Shown in pieces: positions 48,544 through 56,576 of a stretch of 64,000 nt of DNA; position 1 is the first letter of the stretch; each line of letters opens with the position of its first letter. The stretch comes from Bacteroidia bacterium (lineage in GTDB: Bacteria > Bacteroidota > Bacteroidia > Flavobacteriales > Flavobacteriaceae), in assembly GCA_030425285.1 (NCBI GenBank), contig JAUIAY010000008.1, positions 1-64,000 on the forward strand, written 5' to 3'. The notes below the pieces were generated by a model. That model was given only the letters and a program-made list of their open reading frames with translations. It ran no database searches and was not told where the DNA came from. Made by a program: the position numbers and the translations under genes.

Positions 48544-49233
48544 TTATAAATATGATTTTAATTCCAATAAGTTTCTGACTTGTTTTATATGGTTATCAAG
48601 CTTTGTGCCATGAACATTAAAACAAATAGCATCCAAACCCATATTCATAGAACCTAATACATCGGCTTCAATATTGTCTCCAATCATTACACTATTCTTT
48701 GCTTCAACACCAGCCAGTCCTAATGCATGATAAAATATTTTAGGGTTGGGTTTTTTGACACCTACCATTTCAGATGTGGTGACCGTTTTAAAAAATGGTG
48801 CTATATTGGAATTCTTCAGTTTCCCGTGCTGAACCTCATGAAATCCATTGGTAATAATATGCAGGTGGTATTTGGGCCTTAAATAATTTAAAATCTCAAA
48901 TGTGCCTTCCAATAAGTAATTATTATCAGGCAAATAGGTTATATAATCTTCAGACAACAAATTAATAACCTCATCTGAAACAGAGACGGCAATTTTATCA
49001 AAACTGTTTTTCAAACGTCCATAACGCAAAGAGGCTTTATCAATTCTATCCTCTCTGAAGAGCTTCCAATATTCTAGATTAATGGGTTCATAGACCTCCA
49101 AAAACTCATGAAGATTGACATTTATACTATGAATTTGAAAGATTTTCTCAAAGGTCATTGCTGAATTCCTGTCAAAATCCCAAAGGGTATGATCCAAATC
49201 AAAAAAAACATCGGTAATTTGGTTACTTTCCAT
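48544..49233 (-). CDS. yjjG: HAD-family noncanonical pyrimidine nucleotidase (YjjG-like)
   Basis: A 229-residue haloacid-dehalogenase-type phosphatase. The four HAD motifs are present: FFDLDHTLWDFD (I), HIITNGF (II), the Lys of VKKPNPKIFYHALGLAG (III) and MIGDNIEADVLG (IV). YjjG relatives dephosphorylate nonstandard pyrimidine nucleotides and protect against their incorporation. This assignment rests on the DxDxTLWDF start and length, so another HAD specificity is possible. The start at 49233 overlaps the end of the upstream gene by 11 bp; an ATG 7 codons earlier would overlap more. Confidence 0.85.
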   Translation of the reverse strand: MESNQITDVFFDLDHTLWDFDRNSAMTFEKIFQIHSINVNLHEFLEVYEPINLEYWKLFREDRIDKASLRYGRLKNSFDKIAVSVSDEVINLLSEDYITYLPDNNYLLEGTFEILNYLRPKYHLHIITNGFHEVQHGKLKNSNIAPFFKTVTTSEMVGVKKPNPKIFYHALGLAGVEAKNSVMIGDNIEADVLGSMNMGLDAICFNVHGTKLDNHIKQVRNLLELKSYL

Positions 49234-50524
49234 CGGCTGATTCCAAAACAACATTAAACAATTCTTTATAACCTTTCCAGCGTTCTATTTCGCTAAAGGT
49301 ATAATTATGGAAAACCGGAACAAACTCACCATCTACAGCTTTAACTTCCTTGATAACTCGCACTAAAGTCTCTTTTTTATCGAGTAAGGACTGATGTTTC
49401 AACAAAGTATAATCCAGAACATGGTACGATGTAATCTTTAAAGGCGTTTGTATTTCAAAATCCAAGTCATAAAAGAAAAAAGGCGTACAGGTCCCTGCTC
49501 TAAAACCTACATGGTTTACGTAACCCATGGTGTAATCTTCAGAGATTTCCAAATCGACTAAATTTCTATAGGAATTAGGTAAATTCAATTTTGAAAAGGA
49601 TTGCCTTGAGGCCATCAAAGTGGTATTCAAAATAGCTTCCATCCTATTCTTTTCTTTTTTAAGCACCTGTATATCATCCAAGGCAAAAAACGAAGCTTTT
49701 AATCCAACCCGACTATAATCTGCTATATGTTTTATAAGTGATATATATTGTTTTTTTTGCGCATTTATTCCCTTGTCATACGTTGAATAATCACCAATTA
49801 AAAAGAAAAACAAAAACTTATAGGGCGACTGTTTTTGCCTATTTAAAATATACTTAAACGTATCGTCTGGATCGTGTCTTAAACCTAACAGTACCATATA
49901 CCGATTGTATAATCTCCTAAACTTAAAACCTGAAAGATCCTTTAGGGTTCCGCCGAAGTTTCGCATAAAGCCCTTCAATTTAAAACTGTAAGGTGAAGGC
50001 ACATCAATTATAGGCTTAACTGAATACTGTCGTTTTGTAAAAACAAAATCCGGGAACCGTTCTTCAAGGATACTTTTAAACTTATAGGCCCAAATGTCTA
50101 CAATGGGAACATGCAAAAAATTATTTTTAAAAGCGATACTTTCTTCAGCAGTGTAACGACCATACTCATCCTTAACGTGCGGAAGATATTCTTCATAACG
50201 GCTTAACAGATAAAAGGTTGCCGAAAACACATCATAAGGAACCAATCCTTTATCGTTGGTTAAAAAAAAGCACTTGGCGCCTTCCCATTCATGAACCTGA
50301 ATATCCACATCCGAAAGCCCTTGTTCATAGATGATTTCATGGTTTCTAACAAAAATCTCATTGCCCAAAGGTTGCTTGGTGTATGACATTTTCAAGCTGT
50401 CATGGGCTATAAAATCTTCAATGACCGTTGTAAACGATACCGGAATTTCCAAAATCCGTGTGAAAATATGCTTAAAGGCATACTTGAGTCGTGGTGAAAT
50501 CTTATGTGTATAGACCAGAATCAT
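49223..50524 (-). CDS. Polysaccharide deacetylase-like protein with degenerate metal site
   Basis: The 433-residue protein resembles the Bacteroidota family made of an N-terminal domain (VYTHKISPRLKYAFKHIFTR, EIIYEQGLSDVDIQVHEWEG, LLSRYEEYLPHVKDEYGRYT) plus a NodB-fold C-terminal domain (GFRAGTCTPFFFYDLDFEIQ). As I recall the family, the NodB part starts with an acidic motif like DIDIAYSY and carries GxHPSW. Here those positions read DVPSPYSF and GLKASF. One of the Asp residues and a His of the metal site therefore seem replaced. The role is unknown; surface glycan modification or binding is likely. It starts directly after the radC stop (no gap) and overlaps the yjjG-like gene by 11 bp. Confidence 0.75.
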   Translation of the reverse strand: MILVYTHKISPRLKYAFKHIFTRILEIPVSFTTVIEDFIAHDSLKMSYTKQPLGNEIFVRNHEIIYEQGLSDVDIQVHEWEGAKCFFLTNDKGLVPYDVFSATFYLLSRYEEYLPHVKDEYGRYTAEESIAFKNNFLHVPIVDIWAYKFKSILEERFPDFVFTKRQYSVKPIIDVPSPYSFKLKGFMRNFGGTLKDLSGFKFRRLYNRYMVLLGLRHDPDDTFKYILNRQKQSPYKFLFFFLIGDYSTYDKGINAQKKQYISLIKHIADYSRVGLKASFFALDDIQVLKKEKNRMEAILNTTLMASRQSFSKLNLPNSYRNLVDLEISEDYTMGYVNHVGFRAGTCTPFFFYDLDFEIQTPLKITSYHVLDYTLLKHQSLLDKKETLVRVIKEVKAVDGEFVPVFHNYTFSEIERWKGYKELFNVVLESADGK

Positions 50525-51223
50525 TTAAAGTAGGTTTTCGTCAGCAAAGCTAAAATAAGCCTCTTCGGTTATAATAACATGATCCAGTGTTTTGATATCC
50601 AAGCTTTCGCCAGCCAGTTTTAGTTTTTGAGTAATCTGTTTATCGGCTTCGCTAGGCTTTAACGTCCCTGAAGGGTGGTTATGCGCCAAAATAATACCTG
50701 TTGCGCCTAATTCCAAAGCCATTTTTAAAACCAATCGCACATCAACCAACGTTCCGGTAATACCACCTTTGCTCAATTGCTGCTTTTGAATGACTTTATT
50801 AGAATTGTTCAAATAAATAATCCAGAATTCCTCATGCGGCAACTCACCAATTACAGGCTGCATCAATTCAAACACCGAAATACTCGAAGTAATTTTCATT
50901 TTCTCAAGCGCTTCCTCACCTCTGCGTCTTCTACCCAATTCCATAGCCGCTGCAATAGTTATCGCTTTGGCCTCACCAATGCCCTTAAACGCCATAAGCT
51001 GCTTTAATGACAACTTGCCCAACTCATTCAGGTTGTTGTTTACACTACCCAAAATGCGTTTACACAATTCAACAGCACTTTCATTTCGGCTACCGGAACC
51101 AATTAAAATAGCCACCAATTCAGCATCGCTTAAAGTGGCTTGGCCCTTATCGCGAAGTTTCTCACGTGGCTGGTCGTCCTGCGACCAGTTTTTTATTGAA
51201 AATGATGTTGGTTTTTCAGCCAT
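50525..51223 (-). CDS. radC: RadC family JAB-domain protein
   Basis: The 232-residue protein has an N-terminal helix-hairpin-helix-like region (LSDAELVAILIGSGSRNESA, LMAFKGIGEAKAITIAAAME). The C-terminal JAMM/MPN metalloprotease-like domain shows the metal ligands ILAHNHPSGTLKPSEAD. It was once thought to act in DNA repair, and its real function remains unsettled. It is the first gene of a compact unit with the deacetylase-like and yjjG-like genes. Confidence 0.95.
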   Translation of the reverse strand: MAEKPTSFSIKNWSQDDQPREKLRDKGQATLSDAELVAILIGSGSRNESAVELCKRILGSVNNNLNELGKLSLKQLMAFKGIGEAKAITIAAAMELGRRRRGEEALEKMKITSSISVFELMQPVIGELPHEEFWIIYLNNSNKVIQKQQLSKGGITGTLVDVRLVLKMALELGATGIILAHNHPSGTLKPSEADKQITQKLKLAGESLDIKTLDHVIITEEAYFSFADENLL

Positions 51224-51287
51224 TTAGTAAATATAAATATTGTAACTTTCAGAAGCAATTTTTAATGAACAACCTTAATCAATTAGT

Positions 51288-51737
51288 ATGAAATCTTTAT
51301 TTTCTGAAGAAGCCCTTTCTGAAATCAATTCCAGAATAGCCCAACTATCCCGTGAACAAACTCCCAAATGGGGCGAAATGAACATTTCCCAAATGCTGAA
51401 ACACTGCCAGTTTCCATTGGAAGTTGCCATGGGAAAGTTACAATTGAAAAAGCCAAATTTTATTAAACGCTCTATATTTTCATTATTTAAATCATCGTTA
51501 TATAATGACAAGCCTTGGCAAAAAAGCTTACCAACTTCCAAAGAGTTTGTAGTCTCCGATGATTTTGAATTTGATACCGAAAAAGCCAAACTCCTTAACG
51601 ATATTCAGGACTTTCATGCCAAAAAAGATCAAGCCGAATGGCCACCGCATCCCATGTTTGGGTATTTTTCTCGCGAGCATTGGGGACAAATGCAATACAA
51701 GCACCTGGATCATCATTTAACCCAATTTGGTGTCTAA
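51288..51737 (+). CDS. DUF1569 domain protein (DinB-like four-helix fold)
   Basis: The 149-residue protein has PKWGEMNISQMLKHCQFPLE near residue 25 and the C-terminal PMFGYFSREHWGQMQYKHLD and HHLTQFGV. The His residues in MLKHC and in YKHLDHHL sit where DinB-type folds bind a metal. The catalytic role is unknown. The stop codon overlaps the ATG of the next gene as TAATG, so the two are translationally linked. Confidence 0.85.
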   Translation: MKSLFSEEALSEINSRIAQLSREQTPKWGEMNISQMLKHCQFPLEVAMGKLQLKKPNFIKRSIFSLFKSSLYNDKPWQKSLPTSKEFVVSDDFEFDTEKAKLLNDIQDFHAKKDQAEWPPHPMFGYFSREHWGQMQYKHLDHHLTQFGV

Positions 51738-52330
51738 TGACCTATCCACCTCCACACCACCAAGACAACCACAGGGAACACCTGATTGATGTGATTAAAA
51801 CCTATCCGTTGGCTACTGTTATTTCAGTAAAGGATCAAGAACCGCTCATAACACACTTGCCTTTAATATTGAATGATGCGGGCAAACTCATTGGGCATAT
51901 TGATATTTACAACCCGCAAACACCTTTGTTAAAGAACAATAACAACGTGAGCCTTATCTTCTCGGGACCACAATGCTATATTTCGCCCAGTGTTTACACC
52001 ACAACCCAGTTACCAACCTGGAACTACATTAAAGTGCATTTAAAAGGCACCGTAAAAGCCATTGAAAGTAAAGAAGCTCTTAAGCAGTCATTAATAACGA
52101 TGACGGAGTTTTTGGAAGCGCCAGACCATAAGTATGTATTAGAACCTGATAATCCAAGGATGGAAGCCAATTTGGACTATATTAAGATGTTTGAAATTAC
52201 CATTACAGATTGGGAAGGTAAATTTAAACTCTCACAGGACAAGAAAACGGCCGATACCCAAAACGCCAAAACCGAACTGATTCAAAAAAACCAAGAAAGC
52301 ATTAAGGCGTTTTTGGATAGGGTGTTTTGA
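51737..52330 (+). CDS. FMN-binding negative regulator, PaiB-like
   Basis: The 197-residue protein starts at the TAATG junction with the DUF1569 gene (MTYPPPHHQDNHREHLIDVI). The long open frame continuing further upstream is the DUF1569 gene read in another frame. The split-barrel flavin-binding core shows YPLATVISVKDQEPLITHLP, IGHIDIYNPQTPLL and SLIFSGPQCYISPSVY. PaiB relatives repress sporulation or protease genes in Bacillus, and a similar role here is not established. The last 30 residues are helical and Lys/Asn-rich. Confidence 0.85.
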   Translation: MTYPPPHHQDNHREHLIDVIKTYPLATVISVKDQEPLITHLPLILNDAGKLIGHIDIYNPQTPLLKNNNNVSLIFSGPQCYISPSVYTTTQLPTWNYIKVHLKGTVKAIESKEALKQSLITMTEFLEAPDHKYVLEPDNPRMEANLDYIKMFEITITDWEGKFKLSQDKKTADTQNAKTELIQKNQESIKAFLDRVF

Positions 52331-52427
52331 TTTGACTTTATCAAAAAAATAGCCGAACTTCGTTATCGGTGGATATAAAGCATTTAAACGACTTCATATC
52401 CTAAACGTTGTAAAACATTTTGACCAA

Positions 52428-52961
52428 ATGAATCGCATCTTTCCAATTCTGGGAATTTTAATTCTACTGATTAGTTGTAATTCAACTAAAGTCGGACAGA
52501 AATCGAAATTTAAATTGGAAGACGATTCTGTAAATCTTTATGCTTTTGTCGGAGAAAAAATATCTGTAATTGAATTTGACCCAAATGAAAATAATACTCG
52601 AATAGAAATTGACTCAATAACTGGAGATACAATTCGGAGAGTAAGCTATGTTATGGATTACGGATTCAAAAACAAATATAGAGTTGTTAAAAATTTGTTT
52701 AACGACTTGAAAACAGACACGATTGAATTTGTTGCTTATGACCATTATGGACGTCCAGGGTTTGAAAATTACGAAAACGTGATTTTGTACATTTCCTTTA
52801 ATAAGGAAAAAGGTCATTATTATCATCAAAAATATCAATATGACCCAGTACAAAAAACAAAAAACGGAACTTGGAAAGGACTTGATGGAGAAAGCATCGA
52901 AAAGCTGTTTAACGAAAAGAAAAAAGGAGTACTAACCGCTCGTGGATTATTTGATGAATAA
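52428..52961 (+). CDS. Small lipoprotein of unknown function within the cassette
   Basis: A 177-residue product with a lipoprotein signal (MNRIFPILGILILLISCNST, Cys17). The mature part has one central beta-rich region (DSVNLYAFVGEKISVIEFDP, GFKNKYRVVKNLFNDLKTDT) and a C-terminal DGESIEKLFNEKKKGVLTAR that looks helical. I recognise no family. The gene is isolated between inverted repeats and has no visible promoter of the usual type. It looks acquired independently of its neighbours, though that is an inference. Confidence 0.65.
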   Translation: MNRIFPILGILILLISCNSTKVGQKSKFKLEDDSVNLYAFVGEKISVIEFDPNENNTRIEIDSITGDTIRRVSYVMDYGFKNKYRVVKNLFNDLKTDTIEFVAYDHYGRPGFENYENVILYISFNKEKGHYYHQKYQYDPVQKTKNGTWKGLDGESIEKLFNEKKKGVLTARGLFDE

Positions 52962-52979
52962 AAAACGTTTTACAACAAG

Positions 52980-53088
52980 GTGTATAATTCATTGCTTCTG
53001 ATTTTCCTTGCGGAAAATCCTCGCGCAGAATTATTGCCTTTGTTTTTTTACTAAATTAGTAACCGAAACACGCAACGAAATCATACAC
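52980..53088. repeat. Structured element able to form a three-way junction
   Basis: The outer arms GTGTATAATTCATTGC (52980-52995) and GCAACGAAATCATACAC (53072-53088) are imperfectly complementary along their whole length. Inside lie an 8-bp perfect hairpin, GATTTTCC-ttgc-GGAAAATC (53000-53019), and a 7-bp one, TTACTAA-a-TTAGTAA (53048-53062). Such elements, about 110 nt and following a gene, seem familiar from other flavobacterial genomes, but I cannot verify that here. Confidence 0.5.
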
Positions 53089-53158
53089 AAGACCGATAAC
53101 GAAACTAGTTTTTAATCAACCTTTCCCATTATAAAACCCAACCTTTCCGTCATTCAAC

Positions 53159-53226
53159 ACTTGCCCCCAGAAGGCAGGCTAAATGGCAAGTTCATTTTAA
53201 GACCCTGAATCAAGTTCGGGATGGCA
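53159..53226. repeat. Palindromic intergenic repeat
   Basis: ACTTGCC (53159-53165) pairs with GGCAAGT (53185-53191). Next to it, CCTGAA and TTCGGG flank TCAAG in a second imperfect palindrome (53203-53220). The sequence GACCCTGAATCAAGTTCGGG is akin to repeats of the type 'cctgaatcaagttcaggatgac' that are scattered in many bacterial genomes. A related fragment lies at 54031. Confidence 0.5.
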
Positions 53227-53253
53227 AAACTATTCTAAACAAAATGCTTTTAC

Positions 53254-53898
53254 TTATTGCACAACGTAAGAATCCAAGCGTCTTTCTATAGCAGGAATCG
53301 GGCTGTTTAAATAGGAACTGGTATCAAAAACATTACCAATACCATCAGAATAATAATAGTCGTTTTGACCAGGAGATCGGTTACCATCTGGATCAATAAG
53401 ATAATGCTCCATATCCAAACTTTCAAAAGTACCTGCCTCTGTAACGACTTCATGGGTTCCTTGTGTCAATTGGTAATAAAAGTTCCCAAACCCTTCTCTA
53501 CGCACCAATAAAGCTTCATAATCATTGTTCATATACTTAATGGAACCATTATCCCGAATTAAATAACCCAAGGAATCCCTTAAAAGTTCAAAATGCTCTC
53601 CATTAGGGTTACAAAATGCAATGTTTTCCTCGTTTCCCGTTGTCAATCTTCTAAACTTAAAATATTTATTGCCATTAATCTGTTCTGTTCCAATGATACT
53701 CACAGAATCTATCACACCGCAATATTCATACGTTTCGGTCGTATTATTATACTTGTAGTTTTTATAAACCCACTTGTTCCCAACTGTTAAAGCATAAAAA
53801 TTACTTTCCGGTTGCTGTGGTTGTCTTGAAGAATCGTCGTTAGAAGTACAGGAAACAACTAATGCCATAAAGCTTACAAAAAAGAAGATACGTTTCAT
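53254..53898 (-). CDS. Lipoprotein of unknown function
   Basis: The 214-residue product has a lipoprotein signal with Cys17 (LVVSCTSNDDSSRQPQQPES). The mature domain begins NFYALTVGNKWVYKNYKYNN. This start is common in Bacteroidota lipoproteins that carry a beta-barrel-like or lipocalin-like domain. Two further conserved-looking strands are EYCGVIDSVSIIGTEQINGN and GNFYYQLTQGTHEVVTEAGT. The function is unknown. It has no close neighbour on its strand; mpl lies 148 nt upstream. Confidence 0.7.
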   Translation of the reverse strand: MKRIFFFVSFMALVVSCTSNDDSSRQPQQPESNFYALTVGNKWVYKNYKYNNTTETYEYCGVIDSVSIIGTEQINGNKYFKFRRLTTGNEENIAFCNPNGEHFELLRDSLGYLIRDNGSIKYMNNDYEALLVRREGFGNFYYQLTQGTHEVVTEAGTFESLDMEHYLIDPDGNRSPGQNDYYYSDGIGNVFDTSSYLNSPIPAIERRLDSYVVQ

Positions 53899-54030
53899 AA
53901 TGATAAAGGTTTGGTTAAAGTTAAAAACGTAATAGTATACCCTTCTTTAGCTGTTTGTTGGTTACACTCTTTAAACGTATTAAAAACCAGTTTATTATAA
54001 AGACATTGAATAGTGCCTATTTGAGGTAAA

Positions 54031-54045
54031 GTTCAGGATGACAAG
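54031..54045. repeat. Fragment of the palindromic repeat next to mpl
   Basis: GTTCAGGATGACAAG matches the end of the repeat family also seen at 53201-53226. It stops one base before the mpl stop codon. Only half of the palindrome is left. Confidence 0.35.
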
Positions 54046-54046
54046 A

Positions 54047-55402
54047 TTACCCAATCAACCCTTTGACAGTATCAAAATCCAATCCACCATAATTTCCAGA
54101 ACTCATTAACAACAAGGCTTTATTGTTAAAGTCTTGGGAAAACAAATAGTTTTTAAAATCGTCTGGGTTGGTGTAAATAACAAGGTCGTCGCGTTCAAAA
54201 GCATCAGCTATTTGTTGGTGGGTCACTTCTTCCAGTTTTTTAATTTCGACTGCGTGAGGTGAATAAAACACGACTGCTACATCGGCAGCATCCAAAGCAC
54301 CTTTATATTCCTTTAAAAATTCGGCATTCAAACTACTGTAGGTGTGTAATTCCAAGCAGGCCACTAAAGTTCTATTGGGAAACTGTTCTTTCAACGCTTT
54401 GGTGGTTGCAGCCACTTTACTGGGCGAATGGGCAAAGTCCTTGTATGCCACACTGGTTTTACTTTCGGCTATTTTTTCCAGACGTTTACTAGCGCCTTTA
54501 AAGGTTGCAATGGCTTCATAAAAATCGTCTTCGTCTATGCCCATGTGTTGACATATCCATTTGGCACCTGCCAGATTATTTAAATTGTGCTTACCAAATA
54601 CTTCAATAGGCAAAGGCCCTTCAGGAGTTTCCAATAAGGTTTCGCCATCTTCAACCGTGTATTCGGGTGTATGATACGGTAATTTACGAATGGTGTTTTC
54701 TGAAGCTTCTACCACTCTAGCCACTTCGGGATCTTCAGCATTGTAAGTAATACTGCCTCCACGTACAATACTATCTACAAAAATGCTAAACTGTTCCACA
54801 TAATTCTCATAGGTTGGAAATACATTAATATGATCCCAGGCAATACCACTTAACAAAGCAATATTGGGTTTATACAGATGAAATTTTGGACGTCTATCAA
54901 TAGGTGAACTCAAATACTCATCACCTTCCAAAACCATAAAATCATTGTCTTCGGTGAGTTTTACCATCACATCAAAGCCTTCCAATTGCGCACCAACCAT
55001 ATAATCCACATCGCGATCGTGATAATGCATCACATGTAAAATCATAGAGGTAATAGTGGTCTTTCCATGACTACCTCCAATAACGACTCGCGTTTTGTCT
55101 TTGGATTGTTCGTACAAAAACTCGGGATAGCTATAAATTTTAAGACCTAGTTCCTGTGCCTTCAACAACTCCGGATTATCAGCTTTGGCATGCATTCCTA
55201 AAACAATGGCATCTAAACGATTGTTGATTTTTTCAGGAAACCATCCAAACTGCTCTGGTAATAAACCTTTAGCTTCCAAACGAGATTTAGAAGGATCAAA
55301 AATAGTATCGTCACTTCCTGTTACGTGATATCCTTTATTATGCAATGCAATGGCCAAATTGTGCATAGCGGCACCACCTATAGCTATAAAATGTACGTTC
55401 AT
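54047..55402 (-). CDS. mpl: UDP-N-acetylmuramate:peptide ligase Mpl-type (murein recycling)
   Basis: A 451-residue Mur-ligase-fold enzyme. The N-terminal domain starts MNVHFIAIGGAAMHNLAIAL. The ATP-binding loop is VIGGSHGKTTITSMILHVM and the central-domain signature is LLSGIAWDHINVFPTYENYV. The C-terminal domain shows YKDFAHSPSKVAATTKALKE, where the Mpl and MurC families have their HxP motif. In the recycling pathway Mpl joins UDP-MurNAc to the L-Ala-D-Glu-mDAP tripeptide. The choice of Mpl over MurC is supported by the FAHSPSK segment and the GSDDTIFDPSKSRLEAKG N-terminus, but not proven. Confidence 0.85.
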   Translation of the reverse strand: MNVHFIAIGGAAMHNLAIALHNKGYHVTGSDDTIFDPSKSRLEAKGLLPEQFGWFPEKINNRLDAIVLGMHAKADNPELLKAQELGLKIYSYPEFLYEQSKDKTRVVIGGSHGKTTITSMILHVMHYHDRDVDYMVGAQLEGFDVMVKLTEDNDFMVLEGDEYLSSPIDRRPKFHLYKPNIALLSGIAWDHINVFPTYENYVEQFSIFVDSIVRGGSITYNAEDPEVARVVEASENTIRKLPYHTPEYTVEDGETLLETPEGPLPIEVFGKHNLNNLAGAKWICQHMGIDEDDFYEAIATFKGASKRLEKIAESKTSVAYKDFAHSPSKVAATTKALKEQFPNRTLVACLELHTYSSLNAEFLKEYKGALDAADVAVVFYSPHAVEIKKLEEVTHQQIADAFERDDLVIYTNPDDFKNYLFSQDFNNKALLLMSSGNYGGLDFDTVKGLIG

Positions 55403-55421
55403 AGAATGATTTTGTAGAATT

Positions 55422-55429
55422 CAAATATA
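55422..55429 (-). promoter_or_regulatory. -7 box of the mpl promoter
   Basis: The minus strand reads TATATTTG, an exact TAnnTTTG box, 20 bp upstream of the mpl start. The -33 region is not well matched. Confidence 0.4.
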
Positions 55430-55479
55430 AGGATTGCGATTGGAAGTGTGAAGTGGCTAGCCCGAAGTTTTTCTATTAA

Positions 55480-56433
55480 CTACAGTTTTAAAATGAGGCT
55501 TTTCTCCTCTTTGAAGACTTTAATTTTTGGTAGTTCAGAAATGGCTTGGTCAATATGATTGAGCGCTAAGTCCTTGTTGTTTTGATGCTTGTAAATCTGC
55601 GCCAATCGGTAATGCGCCCAAGCCTTGGGAACACCATCTTCCGCAGAATGATTCTTTAGGTAAATTTGTAAACAAGCTTCACCTTTATCCAATTGCACAT
55701 TATATTCGGCAGCAACCTTACCTATTTGGTAGTGTAATGCATTTCGGTGGTGCTTTTTTTGGGATGCCTCTATATTTTGAATGGCGTGTTCTGGCCGCTG
55801 CTGTTTTTCGTAAAATGATGTTAGTTTTTCATAACAGGTTAAAGAACCACCCGTTTCAATGGCCATTTTGTAGTACTTTTCGGCTAACTCGGGTTCGTCA
55901 TCATATTCATAAATATAGCCTTTAGCCAGATAGCCATCTACCTTTGAAATAGCTTCCAACTCATTGGCGTATTGCAACGATTTACTCACACTACCACCAA
56001 TTATTCCAGGTAATTGCACATAATACTCCACCAATGCCCAACGTGCATTAATGTGGTTTTTATCTAAAGTGATGGCCTTTAAAAAAGCGTCTTCAACATC
56101 ATCAATCATAAATAAGGCGCTCACTTTATTGACTTCTAGAGCCTTCATACCCATAGCGCCACCATATTTATAGTGGAATTCCGCATTATCGGGACTTAAT
56201 CTCACCAGCTTTTCGTACTGTTTAATGGCTTCATCCCATTTTGATTGATAGGCATAGGCATCACCCAACAACTCAATACTTTTCGGGTCGCTAGGGTTTT
56301 CCAACAAATGGTCTTCCATAATGACTTCGGCTTGCTCATACTTTTTCTTATCAAGCAAGAATTCTGTTTCCTGAACCACATTCTGTGAATATAGGGTGAA
56401 GGGAATTAGTAATAGGAAACAAAGCTTTTTCAT
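55480..56433 (-). CDS. Tetratricopeptide-repeat protein, exported
   Basis: The 317-residue product has a signal peptide (MKKLCFLLLIPFTLYSQ). At least five TPR-like helix pairs follow, such as AEVIMEDHLLENPSDPKSIE, DEAIKQYEKLVRLSPDNAEF and ALHYQIGKVAAEYNVQLDKG. The spacing of Ala/Gly/Tyr at repeat positions fits a right-handed superhelix. TPR proteins of this kind usually act as periplasmic scaffolds. The partner is unknown. A TATCTTTG box lies 23-30 nt upstream of its start. Confidence 0.85.
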   Translation of the reverse strand: MKKLCFLLLIPFTLYSQNVVQETEFLLDKKKYEQAEVIMEDHLLENPSDPKSIELLGDAYAYQSKWDEAIKQYEKLVRLSPDNAEFHYKYGGAMGMKALEVNKVSALFMIDDVEDAFLKAITLDKNHINARWALVEYYVQLPGIIGGSVSKSLQYANELEAISKVDGYLAKGYIYEYDDEPELAEKYYKMAIETGGSLTCYEKLTSFYEKQQRPEHAIQNIEASQKKHHRNALHYQIGKVAAEYNVQLDKGEACLQIYLKNHSAEDGVPKAWAHYRLAQIYKHQNNKDLALNHIDQAISELPKIKVFKEEKSLILKL

Positions 56434-56455
56434 AACATTTAAAATGTCGGTTTTA

Positions 56456-56463
56456 CAAAGATA
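56456..56463 (-). promoter_or_regulatory. -7 box of the TPR gene promoter
   Basis: The minus strand reads TATCTTTG, an exact TAnnTTTG box, 23 bp upstream of the start. A TTTTG at about 56480 lies 16 bp from it, shorter than usual for the -33. Confidence 0.45.
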
Positions 56464-56576
56464 ACCTTTCTATCTCACTCAAAAAATAGCTACCTTCACT
56501 CAACCAAAACCCAAAATAACGTATTCGTGTTTTTTTGGAACAACTTTTGAATGTACCCTTGTACAAAACAATGACT

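Larger units (their letters stand above)
52359..53103. repeat. Cassette-like unit bounded by nested inverted repeats
   Basis: Two perfect inverted repeats enclose one gene. The outer pair is TTCGTTATCGGT (52359-52370) with ACCGATAACGAA (53092-53103). The inner pair is GTTGTAAAAC (52407-52416) with GTTTTACAAC (52967-52976), and it closely brackets the gene, 11 nt before its ATG and 5 nt after its stop. A structured element fills 52980-53088. No transposase or integrase is inside. The ends do not fit the integron core consensus GTTRRRY. It may be a small mobile cassette or MITE-derived unit. Confidence 0.5.

Noticed and set aside
51275-51589. 104-codon open frame opposite the DUF1569 gene
   Set aside because: The plus-strand DUF1569 reading is conserved and translationally linked to paiB; the reverse frame has no motif or promoter.
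52359-53103. Integron attC identity for the cassette-like unit
   Set aside because: The expected GTTRRRY/RYYYAAC core sites were not found at the ends and no integrase gene is present in the window, so only a generic cassette-like description is kept.
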